A stretch of 30,540 nucleotides of DNA, taken from CAZFAT01 sp964517075. Lineage in GTDB: Bacteria > Acidobacteriota > Vicinamibacteria > Vicinamibacterales > SCN-69-37. Position 1 is the stretch's first letter; the number at the start of each line of letters is the position of its first letter. Below the pieces are notes generated by a model. The model was not told the origin of the DNA. It did not search any database and saw only the letters and a list, made by a program, of their open reading frames with translations. Shown in pieces: positions 6,549-14,849 of the stretch. The stretch covers positions 1 to 30,540 of the forward strand of contig CAZFAT010000073.1 of NCBI GenBank assembly GCA_964517075.1, in the 5' to 3' direction. The position numbers and the translations under genes were made by a program.

Positions 6549-8438
6549 CTATTGGCCCACTCGAAGATCCTGGACTTTCTTCTCCCCATGGGCCAGGGAG
6601 AGTTTCACCGAAGCCCTCGGCATCGAATCGAAAAAGCCCGGGTCGTTCCACTGGCCGTCGTCGATATCCGTGAGCGCGAAGAGGACGTAGTCGCCGGCGG
6701 GCAGGTTCTCGAACACGAACCGGCCGCTGCTGTCGGGACGGACGGCCTGCACGCGGCGCGAGTGCGGCAGGCGCAGGGCGGGGTTGGCCGGACAGGCCAG
6801 GACGAACACCTCAGGGAACGCGTCCCCCGCGGCCGTCGTGAGCGTCCCGGATAGTTCACTGCGGCGGTCGGACAGGACGAGCTCAATGCCGCGAACTTCC
6901 TCGCCGGGGTTGATGCGGAGCGGAACGTCGAGCAGGTCGCGCCCGTCAATCATGGCCGCACGAAGCCACCAGCTCGAGCTCGCGATCGGATCGCCCGTCA
7001 CGTGCAGGCGGTACGTGCCGGGGACGAGGTCAGTGACCATAAAGGTGCCGTCGGCGCCGACGATTCCCGGCATCAGGACGCGCGGCCCTGGCGCACCGCG
7101 GCCGCGCGACGATGACGACGCCACCTGAAGCGAGTCCGACTGGAGCTGGACGCGCAGGGTGGTCATATCTGGAGCATCCGACGTCGCGCCGTCGTCGAGC
7201 ACGATGCGTCCCGAGAACGTCATCCCGCGTTGCAGCGTCAACCGGCCAAGATCGACATCGTCGCCCGTGACGACAACCGGCGCCTCTGCCCACCACGTCG
7301 AACCGGGAACGGCAGCGCCACCCGCGCCCGTGGCCGAGATGGGGCCGCGCGCCAGCAACCGGTAGTCGCCGGGCGAGATGGGCGGGAGCTCGAACGTGCC
7401 ATCCGCTCGCGCACTCGTCGACGGGGTCGCCACGGGCCCGGGCGTCGCGAATGAGGCACCACGAGCGGCCGCAACGAGCTGGATGAACGCGGAGGGAATC
7501 GGCGCGCCATCGGGACCCACAACCGCGCCGCGAATCATCGCGACGCGGATCCGCTGCACGGCGAAATCCAGACCGCTGCGCTCCTGGCCGGCCTGAAGCG
7601 CAATCGGCGTCGCGTCGGCCGGCACGGGAGTTCCTGGGTAGTAGATGGGTGCGGCGCTGACAATCTGACGGGCTGTCGCGGCTCGATCGGGCCGCGGCGG
7701 GCCGGCCGGCAGGATCGTGCCGGGCTGCCTGCCGCGGGCTGCAAGGGCCGCGAATACCGCGTCCACCTCGGCCTCCGTTGTCACAGTTTCCGGTCGGGCG
7801 ATTCCTTCATTCGCGGCGCGCACGACGTATGTCCCAGGCTCCAGACCGAAGATGCGGTACTCGCCACGGTCGTCAGTCCTCGTCTGAGTGTTGTTGCTGA
7901 GCGTCAGCGCGACCGGCGTCACCTGGCGCGTGGGAACAGCCGCCACGGGCATATTGGGAAGCGGCGCGCCCGATCCATCGCGCAGGACGCCGGATAGCAC
8001 CGCTCCGCGCCAGAGGCGCACGCGCAGGTCTGCGATCAGCTGCCCGTCAGCCACGGTGATCGGCGTGCCGGCCCGTGCCGGGCGCCTCGCGCCGTACGCG
8101 GTCGTCACGTATCCGCCCCGCTCGGCCGTGAGCGTAAAGCGTCCCGCCGGCAGGCCGCCCAGCGAGAAGCGTCCCGCGTCATCCGTGATCGCGCCTCGGT
8201 TGGGATGAAGGCCGGTGCCCGTGAGCGTCACGACGGCACGACGGACCGGCTGTGACGGCCGCTGATCGTCTTCCACGACACCCAGGATGGTCGCGGTTCC
8301 GACGACCGTCGGTGACGCGGGGTCGCGTGTCTGTTGGTCCACCACACCATGCGACGCCGTTGCTGCGCCGGCGATGCTCACCAGCAGGCCCATGAGAATC
8401 GACCTCGGCACCACGCTCCGTCGTGCTGTCCGGCTCAT
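6549..8438 (-). CDS. Secreted multi-domain carboxypeptidase-regulatory-like protein (copy 2)
   Basis: A 629-residue protein with an N-terminal signal (basic start, then ILMGLLVSIAGAATA, cleavage near residue 30) and then several beta-sandwich modules. Each module has a prealbumin-like CarboxypepD_reg pattern of the type VVTLTGTGLHPNRGAITDD-GRFSLGGLPAG-RFTLTAERGGY; similar GTYVVRA, GDYRLLA, GTYRLHV and GDYVLFA strands recur along the chain. No catalytic motif is seen. In Acidobacteria such proteins are exported or surface-bound, with binding or scaffold roles inferred. The ATG at 8438 overlaps the TGA of the upstream paralog (ATGA), so translation is probably coupled. Its C-terminus (LSLAHGEKKVQDLRVGQ) matches the end of the upstream gene, so the two arose by tandem duplication. 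Confidence 0.8.
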   Translation of the reverse strand: MSRTARRSVVPRSILMGLLVSIAGAATASHGVVDQQTRDPASPTVVGTATILGVVEDDQRPSQPVRRAVVTLTGTGLHPNRGAITDDAGRFSLGGLPAGRFTLTAERGGYVTTAYGARRPARAGTPITVADGQLIADLRVRLWRGAVLSGVLRDGSGAPLPNMPVAAVPTRQVTPVALTLSNNTQTRTDDRGEYRIFGLEPGTYVVRAANEGIARPETVTTEAEVDAVFAALAARGRQPGTILPAGPPRPDRAATARQIVSAAPIYYPGTPVPADATPIALQAGQERSGLDFAVQRIRVAMIRGAVVGPDGAPIPSAFIQLVAAARGASFATPGPVATPSTSARADGTFELPPISPGDYRLLARGPISATGAGGAAVPGSTWWAEAPVVVTGDDVDLGRLTLQRGMTFSGRIVLDDGATSDAPDMTTLRVQLQSDSLQVASSSSRGRGAPGPRVLMPGIVGADGTFMVTDLVPGTYRLHVTGDPIASSSWWLRAAMIDGRDLLDVPLRINPGEEVRGIELVLSDRRSELSGTLTTAAGDAFPEVFVLACPANPALRLPHSRRVQAVRPDSSGRFVFENLPAGDYVLFALTDIDDGQWNDPGFFDSMPRASVKLSLAHGEKKVQDLRVGQ

Positions 8439-10432
8439 TTCGCGATGACCTCGGACACTGTCACGTCCTGTGTCTTTGGCGCGCCCACTGCCAGCGAGAT
8501 TCGCGTGGCATGCGGCGCCGCGGCCGCCAGCAGCCTCGGATCGCGCCACGCGTCGGCTTGCGCGGACGGGATCGCGACGACGAGATAGTCGCCGTCACGG
8601 AACGACGTGAACGAATAGGTGCCGTCGCGGGCCGACCGGGTCGATCCCAATCGATCCGGCGTGAGGCCGTAGTCCAACCACCCCTTCGGGTCGGCCGGAA
8701 ACAGAATCACGGCGCCGGTCGCGGGTCGGCCGTTTCGGTCACGGACGACCCCGGTCAGCTCCGCGCCGGTTTTGGCGAGGGTGATGACCACCCCGTCATA
8801 GTCCTGGCCGAGCGCGCCGTCGAAGCCGGCATCGGTCACGTCGGCACCGCCGGCGGTGACTGCCTTGACCCGCCAGAGCCGGGAACTGTACGACGGCAGC
8901 CGGACCAGGTAGCGCCCGCCTTGCAACCCTGTCAGCTCCACGGCGTGTGACGAGTCGCCCGCTGCCGTTAGCGCAACGGGCCCGCCCAGCGACAGGTCGC
9001 CATTGGCGGGCTCGAGCTGCACCGTGAAACGCTCGCTCGGCGCGGGCTGCACGGGATCGTCGAACACGACACGGCCGCGCACGCTCGCGGTCCGGCGGAG
9101 TGGCACCTCGATTCCGGTCACGTCGGCGTCACCGACGCCCACTGGCACGCGTCCCCATACGCCGGTCCCAACCTCGGATCGCCACCACATCACGCTGATG
9201 CCAGCGGCAGGATAGCCCCCGGAGAAGCCCAAGCCTCGCCCCAGCCTGTATCCGACGCTCGGTGGCAGGCGACCATCCGACGACGCTCCCTGCGGCTCGG
9301 CGAGCGACGACGACGCGATCAGCGTGTAGTCGCCGGCAGGCACATTGAGGAACGTGAACGCGCCATCGGGCTCGACCAGAGTCGTCGCGACCTCCGAACC
9401 GGGGCCGAGATGCTCCGTTCCTGGCGCCATCAGGCGCAGGAGCATGTTCGTGGCGCTCTGAGCGTCGCTCACTCGGCCCGCCACGCGCACGGCGGGAACG
9501 GGCGTGAGTTGGAAGTCGACGTCGGCGCGTGTCGTGCCGGCCTCGATCTCCACCAGACGCGCGCTGTTCATCGTGTGAGCGTTCGGATAGTAGACGGGGG
9601 CGTATACGCGCGGGCGACCGCCGCCTGGCGGCGGCGGCGTAGCGAAGCTGGTCAACACGAGTCGATGCCGTCCGTCGACGTCGATGCTGGCGCCGCGGGC
9701 CCCGGGGCCCGACGCGGGCCCGGACCCGCGACCTTCGAGGCCACCGAGGGGCAGCACGCGTGGACCGTCGACAGTCGCGGCCGGTACGGTCGCCTGCACC
9801 GACAGGACGGCGACGAAATAGCGGCCCGGCTCGACGAAGGGCACTCGATACGCACCACGGTCGTCCGTCGACGCCACAGCGCCAGGGACGAGCATTTCGC
9901 GCCCGGCGATCAGACGACGGGAGAACGTGCGCACGGCGGTGCCCACCACCGCCTCGCCGCGTTCGTCGAGGACGCGGCCCCCGATCGAGCCGAAACGCCA
10001 CATCCGGATGTTCACGTCGCGCATCCACTCGCCACTGGCGAGCGTGATGCCAACATCCTGGACGCGGATCGTCGCGTTGTTGCTCACGGTCTCGGGGCTC
10101 GCGATATTCCCGACGGCGTACCCGTAATGGGTCGCGATCAAGGTGTAACGAGGCGCGGACGATAGGTTGACGAACACGAAACGCCCGCGTGCGTCCGTCA
10201 GCACGGACGGTCTGGGCCGCTGTTCCTGGGGGCCTACTGAAAAGAGAATCACGCTGGCGCCGGCGATCGGCCGGCCTGTCGCCGCGTCGGAGACGACGCC
10301 GCTAAGGGCGGCTGAGCCGGTGTCGGAGGTCTGCGGGGCTGGCGCCGCGGACTGGCCACTTGCGCCGGCAAGCGAGCCAATCGTGATGAGCCCGACTACA
10401 GCGACGATACCGGTCCAGAGGTCCCACCGCAT
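8435..10432 (-). CDS. Secreted multi-domain carboxypeptidase-regulatory-like protein (copy 1)
   Basis: A 665-residue protein. The signal peptide is MRWDLWTGIVAVVGLITIGS through about residue 27. Next is a clear CarboxypepD_reg module (SGVVSDAATGRPIAGASVIL, then DARGRFVFVNLSSAPRYTLIATHYGYA). A second (IGGRVLDERGEAVVGTAVRTF ... TDDRGAYRVPFVEPGRYFVAV) and further Ig/prealbumin-like modules follow up to GVVRDRNGRPATGAVILFP near the end. No enzyme motif is seen. The start is well supported: GGAGGTG lies about five bases before the ATG at 10432. It is the first gene of a two-gene unit with its paralog downstream, and the 338-base upstream gap carries REP-like hairpins. A role in surface binding is inference. 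Confidence 0.85.
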   Translation of the reverse strand: MRWDLWTGIVAVVGLITIGSLAGASGQSAAPAPQTSDTGSAALSGVVSDAATGRPIAGASVILFSVGPQEQRPRPSVLTDARGRFVFVNLSSAPRYTLIATHYGYAVGNIASPETVSNNATIRVQDVGITLASGEWMRDVNIRMWRFGSIGGRVLDERGEAVVGTAVRTFSRRLIAGREMLVPGAVASTDDRGAYRVPFVEPGRYFVAVLSVQATVPAATVDGPRVLPLGGLEGRGSGPASGPGARGASIDVDGRHRLVLTSFATPPPPGGGRPRVYAPVYYPNAHTMNSARLVEIEAGTTRADVDFQLTPVPAVRVAGRVSDAQSATNMLLRLMAPGTEHLGPGSEVATTLVEPDGAFTFLNVPAGDYTLIASSSLAEPQGASSDGRLPPSVGYRLGRGLGFSGGYPAAGISVMWWRSEVGTGVWGRVPVGVGDADVTGIEVPLRRTASVRGRVVFDDPVQPAPSERFTVQLEPANGDLSLGGPVALTAAGDSSHAVELTGLQGGRYLVRLPSYSSRLWRVKAVTAGGADVTDAGFDGALGQDYDGVVITLAKTGAELTGVVRDRNGRPATGAVILFPADPKGWLDYGLTPDRLGSTRSARDGTYSFTSFRDGDYLVVAIPSAQADAWRDPRLLAAAAPHATRISLAVGAPKTQDVTVSEVIAK

Positions 10433-10458
10433 GTCTCACCTCCGCCTGGGACGTCTAG

Positions 10459-10506
10459 CCGGCGGGCTTCAGCCCGCCGGACATCCGCGGGGCTGAAGCC
10501 ACGCGG
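10459..10506. repeat. REP/BIME-like pair of inverted hairpins
   Basis: Hairpin A (10459-10480) has a perfect 9-bp stem, CCGGCGGGC/GCCCGCCGG, around a TTCA loop. Hairpin B (10485-10506) has a nine-position stem with a single G-A mismatch around a TGAA loop, the reverse complement of TTCA. Two REP units in opposite orientation four bases apart are the layout of a BIME. No transposase of the RAYT type lies in the window. Confidence 0.7.
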
Positions 10507-10593
10507 CTGCATTGTGCGTGCCAATTGAGACGACACCTCTTCGTGGATCGCTTCAATAATTTTGAGTGTGTTGCAGAATTGCCAGATGGAGGC

Positions 10594-10640
10594 GCCGACC
10601 TTCAGGTCGGCCCGCAAAGCGGCCGGCCTGACCACCGGCC
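10594..10640. repeat. Second REP-like hairpin group
   Basis: GCCGACC/GGTCGGC (10595-10601 region and 10605-10611) pair around a TTCA apex, the same loop as the REP pair about 115 bases away. GGCCGG/CCGGCC (10621-10626 and 10635-10640) forms an adjacent second stem. Confidence 0.55.
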
Positions 10641-10770
10641 CGCTCCATCTTGCGGCTGCACCTTCGCAACGTGCTCTCAGAAAAAGCCGCGCCGGTCTCG
10701 AATCTTGCCGTCGCTGTCCGTCTACTGAACTCTACACTGTCGAGTCAGATCAATACGGATCTCGGTCGTC

Positions 10771-11706
10771 TCAGACCTCCAAAAGATCGCGTCCGACGAT
10801 GATGGTTCCTCGAAACTGTCGTCGCGCTGCGTCGAGCCACATCGTGTCGGTCACCTCGGGATCATCCGGCGGCACGAAGTGCGACAGCACGAGGGTCTTG
10901 ACACCGGCCTGTTGTGCCACACGGCCCGCGTCCTCCGCCGACGTCTGATGCGCCAGGATGCTCGTCCTGAGCGCGGCTGCGTTGGGTACGCGCGCCACGA
11001 GCCGGTCGATCGCAGGCGGATACATCACGGAGTGCACCAGGACATCGGCGCCGGCGGCGAGCTTCACGAGATTCGGCGACGGCGCGGTGTCGCCGGAGAT
11101 CACAATGGATCGGTCGCGCGCATCGAACCGGTAGGCGAACGCGGGAACGACAGGGGGATGATGAACGAGCGTGGCGGTGACCTTCACATTGTCGTCAGCC
11201 ATGACCGCGCCACCCTCGCGAAGCTCGTGGACGTGCACGAGGGGCGCGAGTGCCGGCCGGCGCTCGTTCGCGACGCGTATCTCGATGTCGGACGCATTCA
11301 TATCGAAGAAGAGTTCCGTCATGCGTGCGAGTGGCGGCGGTCCCCACGTCTCGACGCGCGAGTTCAAGCCGGCCGTCCACGCGAGCAGGATCAGGTTGCC
11401 GTAGTCAGCGGTATGGTCGGAATGCTGGTGGGTGATGAAGATGTGGCGCAGCGAGGGGAGGGGCACACCGGCAAACGCGAGCTGCCTGGCTACGCCATCG
11501 CCGCAATCGATCACGTAGGCGACGCCGTTGTTGACGATCACCTGCGCCGCGCCGGAGCTCGTCTTTCTCGGACGCGGGCCGCCGCCCGTGCCCAGGAGTA
11601 TCAGCTTCGTGCCTCCCTGATCACTGGTCGGCAGCGCGGTTGACGCAAGCGCGACGGCCGTCGTCAGAAAGGCGCGTCGGCTGATACGCGGCAGATGTCC
11701 CACCAT
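10771..11706 (-). CDS. Tat-exported metallo-beta-lactamase-fold hydrolase (RNase Z-like)
   Basis: A 311-residue protein. The N-terminus RISRRAFLTTAVALASTALP is a twin-arginine signal, so it should be folded and exported to the periplasm. It opens with LILLGTGGGPRPR, then the metal motif THQHSDH (His93, His95, Asp97, His98), a conserved IVISGDT segment that supplies a bridging Asp, and a late His in TLVLSHFVPP. The pattern is that of the RNase Z/arylsulfatase-like branch of the MBL fold. Given the export signal it is unlikely to process tRNA; a phosphodiesterase, sulfatase or lactonase role is possible. It lies 39 bases downstream of the ADOP permease on the same strand. The ATG at 11706 has no clear Shine-Dalgarno, so it may depend on upstream translation. 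Confidence 0.85.
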   Translation of the reverse strand: MVGHLPRISRRAFLTTAVALASTALPTSDQGGTKLILLGTGGGPRPRKTSSGAAQVIVNNGVAYVIDCGDGVARQLAFAGVPLPSLRHIFITHQHSDHTADYGNLILLAWTAGLNSRVETWGPPPLARMTELFFDMNASDIEIRVANERRPALAPLVHVHELREGGAVMADDNVKVTATLVHHPPVVPAFAYRFDARDRSIVISGDTAPSPNLVKLAAGADVLVHSVMYPPAIDRLVARVPNAAALRTSILAHQTSAEDAGRVAQQAGVKTLVLSHFVPPDDPEVTDTMWLDAARRQFRGTIIVGRDLLEV

Positions 11707-11745
11707 GACGTGCGGTGATTGTAGTCGGCTGGAGGCACGGCTGCC

Positions 11746-14427
11746 CTACTCCGAGCGGAGGGCCACGGTCGGATCGACCCTTGTAGCTCGAAGCGCGGGA
11801 ATGTACGAAGCCAAGAACGACGCGGCCAGCAGGATGAGTGGTGCCGTCACCAGCACCACCGGTTCGATGCTGTTCACGCCGTACAGGATGCCCTGGAGGA
11901 ATTGTCCGGCGCCAAGGGCCAGCAGCAGCCCAATCCCGATGCCGATGGTCGTGATGCGGCCGCCCTCTCGCAGGACCTGCCACAGCAGCGCGCGTGGATG
12001 GGCGCCGATGGCGATTCGGATGCCGAACTCGCGCGTCCGCCGGGAGACGACGTACGACTTGACGCCGTACACGCCGAGGACCGCCAAGAGCAGCGCGATA
12101 CCGCCGAACGTCGAGAAGACGCTGGCGCCGGCCCGGTGGAGCCGCACGTCCATCCCCGCGTCGAGATAATCGCGCCATGTGGCGACACGGAGCACCGGCA
12201 CCCGCTCGTCGACCTCGCGCGCGACCCGGGCGATCGTGTCCAGCATGGCCCGCTCGTCCTCCGCTCCCGCCACCCGAAGCTGCAGCGTCATCGCGCTCTC
12301 GTAGTGCTGGCCGAGCGGCACGTACACATGCGGGTAGGGCCGGGGATGACCGAGCGAGTGCTTGACCGCCGGGATGATGCCGACCACGCGGATTGGCTGC
12401 ATCGCTTGCGGTCCTTCGGCGTCGAGGAACTGAATCTGCCGTCCGAGTGCGTCCTCTTGCGGCCACAGCTCCTCCGCGAGCACGTCGTCGATGATGGCCA
12501 CCCGCTCGCCGGAGCCGGGTGCCAGTTCGGCGTCGCTGAAATCACGGCCGCGAAGCAGGGGAAGTCCGAGCACCCGCGCGTAGTCGCGACCGATGACGGT
12601 GAAGACGGCGCCCACCGGTCGCGACCCGTCGACACGCTCAGGGACGCCGGCCGGCGCGACGTCGCGACTGTCCCCACCCCCCGCAAAAGGAAAGCGCGAT
12701 CCGATGGTCACCGCTTCAACGCCGGGGATCGTTCGCAGCCGATCGATCAGCGCGAGGTGCGCGCGCCGCCCTCGCGCTTCGTCAAGCCCCGCCAGAGCCG
12801 GATCGACTTCCACGATCAAGCCGCCGTCGAGACGGAATCCGGGATCGGCCCTGGCCGCCGAGAGCGCGCTCATCAGAAACAGTCCGCCGGACGCCAGCAG
12901 GAGCAGTGAGAGCGCGATCTGACCGATGACCAGGGCCTTGCCGAGCCGGAGACCTCCTGGCCGGCGTCCTTCGTCGCCCGTGTGCCCCTTGAGATCGGCC
13001 GCGGCCGCGCGACCGGTCAATGAGAGGGCCGGCCCGGTCGCAACGACCAACGTGGCGACGAGACTGAACGCCATGGTGCCGAGTAGCACTCGCCAGTCGA
13101 GGCTGACGTCGGGAAGAGTCACGGCGACGGGGAGCACGGGACGCAGCGACGCCAGCAGCGCCGTGATTGTCCACGTCGACAGCAACAAACCGACTCCGGC
13201 TCCGGCCAGCGCGAGGATCAACCCTTCGGTGAGGAGTTGCCGCATGAGGCGCGATCGGCCGCCACCGAGGGACGACCTGACGGCCAGTTCCTGCCGACGC
13301 ATGTGACCTCGCGCCAGCAGCAAGTTGGCGAGGTTGAGGCACGCCACGAGCAGGACGATGGCCGGCATGAGCATCAGGAGCAGGGCCAGACCCGCAATCC
13401 CGCCTCTCCCCATTCCAGGCATGAACAGGAGACGCGTCGACGGCCTGGACAGATCGAGCGAGTAGCCGGTGTTGACCGACGGAAACGCCTGCTCGAGTCG
13501 TCGGCCAAGGGTGGCGAGCGCCGCCTCCGCTGTCTCGTCAGGTATGCCAGGCCGGAGACGCCCCACCACGTTCAGCTCGTGCACGTCGCGCGCGCCGAGC
13601 GGGCGTCCCGCTCCGTTTTCCATGCTGAACGTGTCGTACGCGCCGAGGGGCAGCCAGACTTCGGGCCCGGGGAGGGTCGTCCCGGCAAATCCCTCCCGCG
13701 CCACGCCGACGACCGTGAACTGTGCGCCGTTGATGCGCACCAGCCGGCCGAGCGTGCCTGGGTCGGCGCCGAGCTGCTCCCAGAGCGGATAGCTGATGAT
13801 CGTCACGCGGATCCGGGCGCCGGGGCGTTCCTCTCCCATGGTGAAGGAGCGCCCATGCGCCGGCGTCGCACCGAAGACCTGGAAGTAGTTGCCGGTGACC
13901 ACGGATGCATACGCGCGCCGCGCCCCGTCGCCCGTATCCAGGCCAACGAAGCCTGTGGAGTAGGCCGCCAGGCTCGCGAAGATGTCGGTCGTGCCTTCCT
14001 GGACGTCGCGGTAGTTCGGGTAGGAGAAGTCGCGCGTTTCTCCGGACGGCGTCGTGCTGTCGATGTCCAGCTCCACTACGTTGTCCGGATCGGCGTACAG
14101 CGGCCGCAGCAGCAGGCCGTTGATGAAACTGAACATGCCGATGTTCACGCCGATGCCGAGCGCCAGAGTCACGATCGCCGTGAGCGCGAACCCGGGCGTG
14201 CGGCGGAGCGTCCGCCACGCAAAGCGGGTGTCCTGCACCAGGGCGTCGAGCCCCCTCCATCCCCAGGCATCCCGCGCCTCCTCCCGCAGGCGCAGCGTGT
14301 TGCCGAAGGCCGGCGGCTCTCCCATCTGCGCGCGGTGCGCCTCCATCTCCTGGCGCAATTCGTCCTCCCGCGCTCCTCGCTGCAGCAGGTAGCCGAGACG
14401 CCGGATCCACTCACCGATGATCGCCAT
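11746..14427 (-). CDS. ADOP-family ABC transporter permease (MacB/FtsX type)
   Basis: An 893-residue integral membrane protein. Residues 1-60 are the acidobacterial duplicated orphan permease (ADOP) N-terminal region (REDELRQEMEAHRAQ, EARDAWGWRGLDALVQD). A first TM helix (about 80-110), a periplasmic MacB_PCD domain, a three-helix FtsX domain (around LALLLMLMPAIVLLVACLNL), a fourth TM helix, a second periplasmic domain and a final FtsX domain (GIALLLAVLGVYGVKSYVV ... GIRIAIGAHPRALL) follow. ADOP proteins carry two permease units in one chain, usually without an ATPase next door; none is seen here. Substrate unknown. The PadR stop overlaps a possible GTG start at 14439 (GTGA); the ATG at 14427 has GAGGG about five bases upstream and is preferred. 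Confidence 0.92.
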   Translation of the reverse strand: MAIIGEWIRRLGYLLQRGAREDELRQEMEAHRAQMGEPPAFGNTLRLREEARDAWGWRGLDALVQDTRFAWRTLRRTPGFALTAIVTLALGIGVNIGMFSFINGLLLRPLYADPDNVVELDIDSTTPSGETRDFSYPNYRDVQEGTTDIFASLAAYSTGFVGLDTGDGARRAYASVVTGNYFQVFGATPAHGRSFTMGEERPGARIRVTIISYPLWEQLGADPGTLGRLVRINGAQFTVVGVAREGFAGTTLPGPEVWLPLGAYDTFSMENGAGRPLGARDVHELNVVGRLRPGIPDETAEAALATLGRRLEQAFPSVNTGYSLDLSRPSTRLLFMPGMGRGGIAGLALLLMLMPAIVLLVACLNLANLLLARGHMRRQELAVRSSLGGGRSRLMRQLLTEGLILALAGAGVGLLLSTWTITALLASLRPVLPVAVTLPDVSLDWRVLLGTMAFSLVATLVVATGPALSLTGRAAAADLKGHTGDEGRRPGGLRLGKALVIGQIALSLLLLASGGLFLMSALSAARADPGFRLDGGLIVEVDPALAGLDEARGRRAHLALIDRLRTIPGVEAVTIGSRFPFAGGGDSRDVAPAGVPERVDGSRPVGAVFTVIGRDYARVLGLPLLRGRDFSDAELAPGSGERVAIIDDVLAEELWPQEDALGRQIQFLDAEGPQAMQPIRVVGIIPAVKHSLGHPRPYPHVYVPLGQHYESAMTLQLRVAGAEDERAMLDTIARVAREVDERVPVLRVATWRDYLDAGMDVRLHRAGASVFSTFGGIALLLAVLGVYGVKSYVVSRRTREFGIRIAIGAHPRALLWQVLREGGRITTIGIGIGLLLALGAGQFLQGILYGVNSIEPVVLVTAPLILLAASFLASYIPALRATRVDPTVALRSE

Positions 14428-14435
14428 GAGGACCC

Positions 14436-14765
14436 TCACGCCTCATCGAGCAACACGCCGATCGCGCTCGCCATCCGTCGGTACTCCGCCACCTCCGCCT
14501 CGAGCTGCCGTCGTCCGCTGGGCGTGATGCGGTATTCGCGCACCTGCCGCCCGGACTCCGATGCGCGCCACGCGGCCGTCACCCAGCCTTTGACCAGCAG
14601 TTTCTGGAGCGCGGGATACAGCGAGCCCTCCTCGACGCGGAGCTCGTTGGCCGACAGCAGCTGGATGCGCTGGGCGATCACGTAGCCGTGGAGCGGGTGC
14701 GTCCTCAGCACGCGCAGCACCAGCATCATGAGCGTTCCGGGCGGGAGTCCAGTCTCCCTAGGCAT
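14436..14765 (-). CDS. PadR-family transcriptional regulator
   Basis: A 109-residue PadR protein. It has a winged-helix with GTLMMLVLRVLRTHPLHGYVIAQRI, then the recognition segment VEEGSLYPALQKLLVKGWVTAAW, then the wing with REYRITPSGRRQLEAEV, and one C-terminal dimer helix. PadR regulators are usually repressors; the small ADOP-linked type is a constant partner of these permeases in Acidobacteria. It is coupled to the permease by a four-base overlap, so both come from one mRNA. A perfect inverted repeat covers its start codon, so it probably represses its own operon. There is no Shine-Dalgarno, which fits a leaderless or very short-leader message. The effector is unknown. Confidence 0.93.
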   Translation of the reverse strand: MPRETGLPPGTLMMLVLRVLRTHPLHGYVIAQRIQLLSANELRVEEGSLYPALQKLLVKGWVTAAWRASESGRQVREYRITPSGRRQLEAEVAEYRRMASAIGVLLDEA

Positions 14766-14779
14766 AGTTTAGCTATGCC
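14761..14779 (-). promoter_or_regulatory. Probable PadR operator over its own start codon
   Basis: GGCATAG-TTTAG-CTATGCC is a perfect 7-bp inverted repeat with a five-base centre. The PadR ATG is at 14765-14763, inside it. Position and symmetry suit binding by a winged-helix dimer. The binding is inferred. Confidence 0.6.
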
Positions 14780-14780
14780 T

Positions 14781-14811
14781 ATCGTATGCTGCGACTCGGC
14801 TGGACTGTCAA
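14781..14811 (-). promoter_or_regulatory. Probable promoter of the padR-ADOP unit
   Basis: A perfect TTGACA (-35) lies at 14811-14806 on the minus strand. A possible -10, TACGAT (4/6), lies at 14786-14781 with a long 19-base spacer. Transcription would then start at or inside the inverted repeat and within a few bases of the ATG, consistent with the missing Shine-Dalgarno. The -10 is the weak part of the call. Confidence 0.45.
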
Positions 14812-14832
14812 GTGTCCAGCGACCCCCGCGGC

Positions 14833-14838
14833 TATAAT
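14833..14838 (+). promoter_or_regulatory. TATAAT -10 box for the DUF2264 gene
   Basis: A perfect TATAAT is followed by the ATG only eleven bases later (14850), so transcription would begin about four to six bases before the start or at it. There is no Shine-Dalgarno and no good -35. It lies in the same short region as the leftward padR promoter. Confidence 0.5.
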
Positions 14839-14849
14839 CCCGGCACACC

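Larger units (their letters stand above)
10433..10770. other. 338-base non-coding gap
   Basis: Apart from the REP-like hairpins, this gap holds a relatively AT-rich stretch near 10550-10575 and the Shine-Dalgarno of the downstream leftward gene close to 10440. I find no convincing gene. A short leftward open frame (10396-10635) translates the hairpins themselves and is judged spurious. A promoter for the carboxypeptidase-regulatory-like pair must lie here or further upstream, but I cannot fix it. Confidence 0.5.

Noticed and set aside
10396..10635. Small leftward open frame over the REP hairpins
   Set aside because: Its translation is that of the palindromes and runs into the start of the next gene; no ribosome-binding site. 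Treated as repeat DNA.
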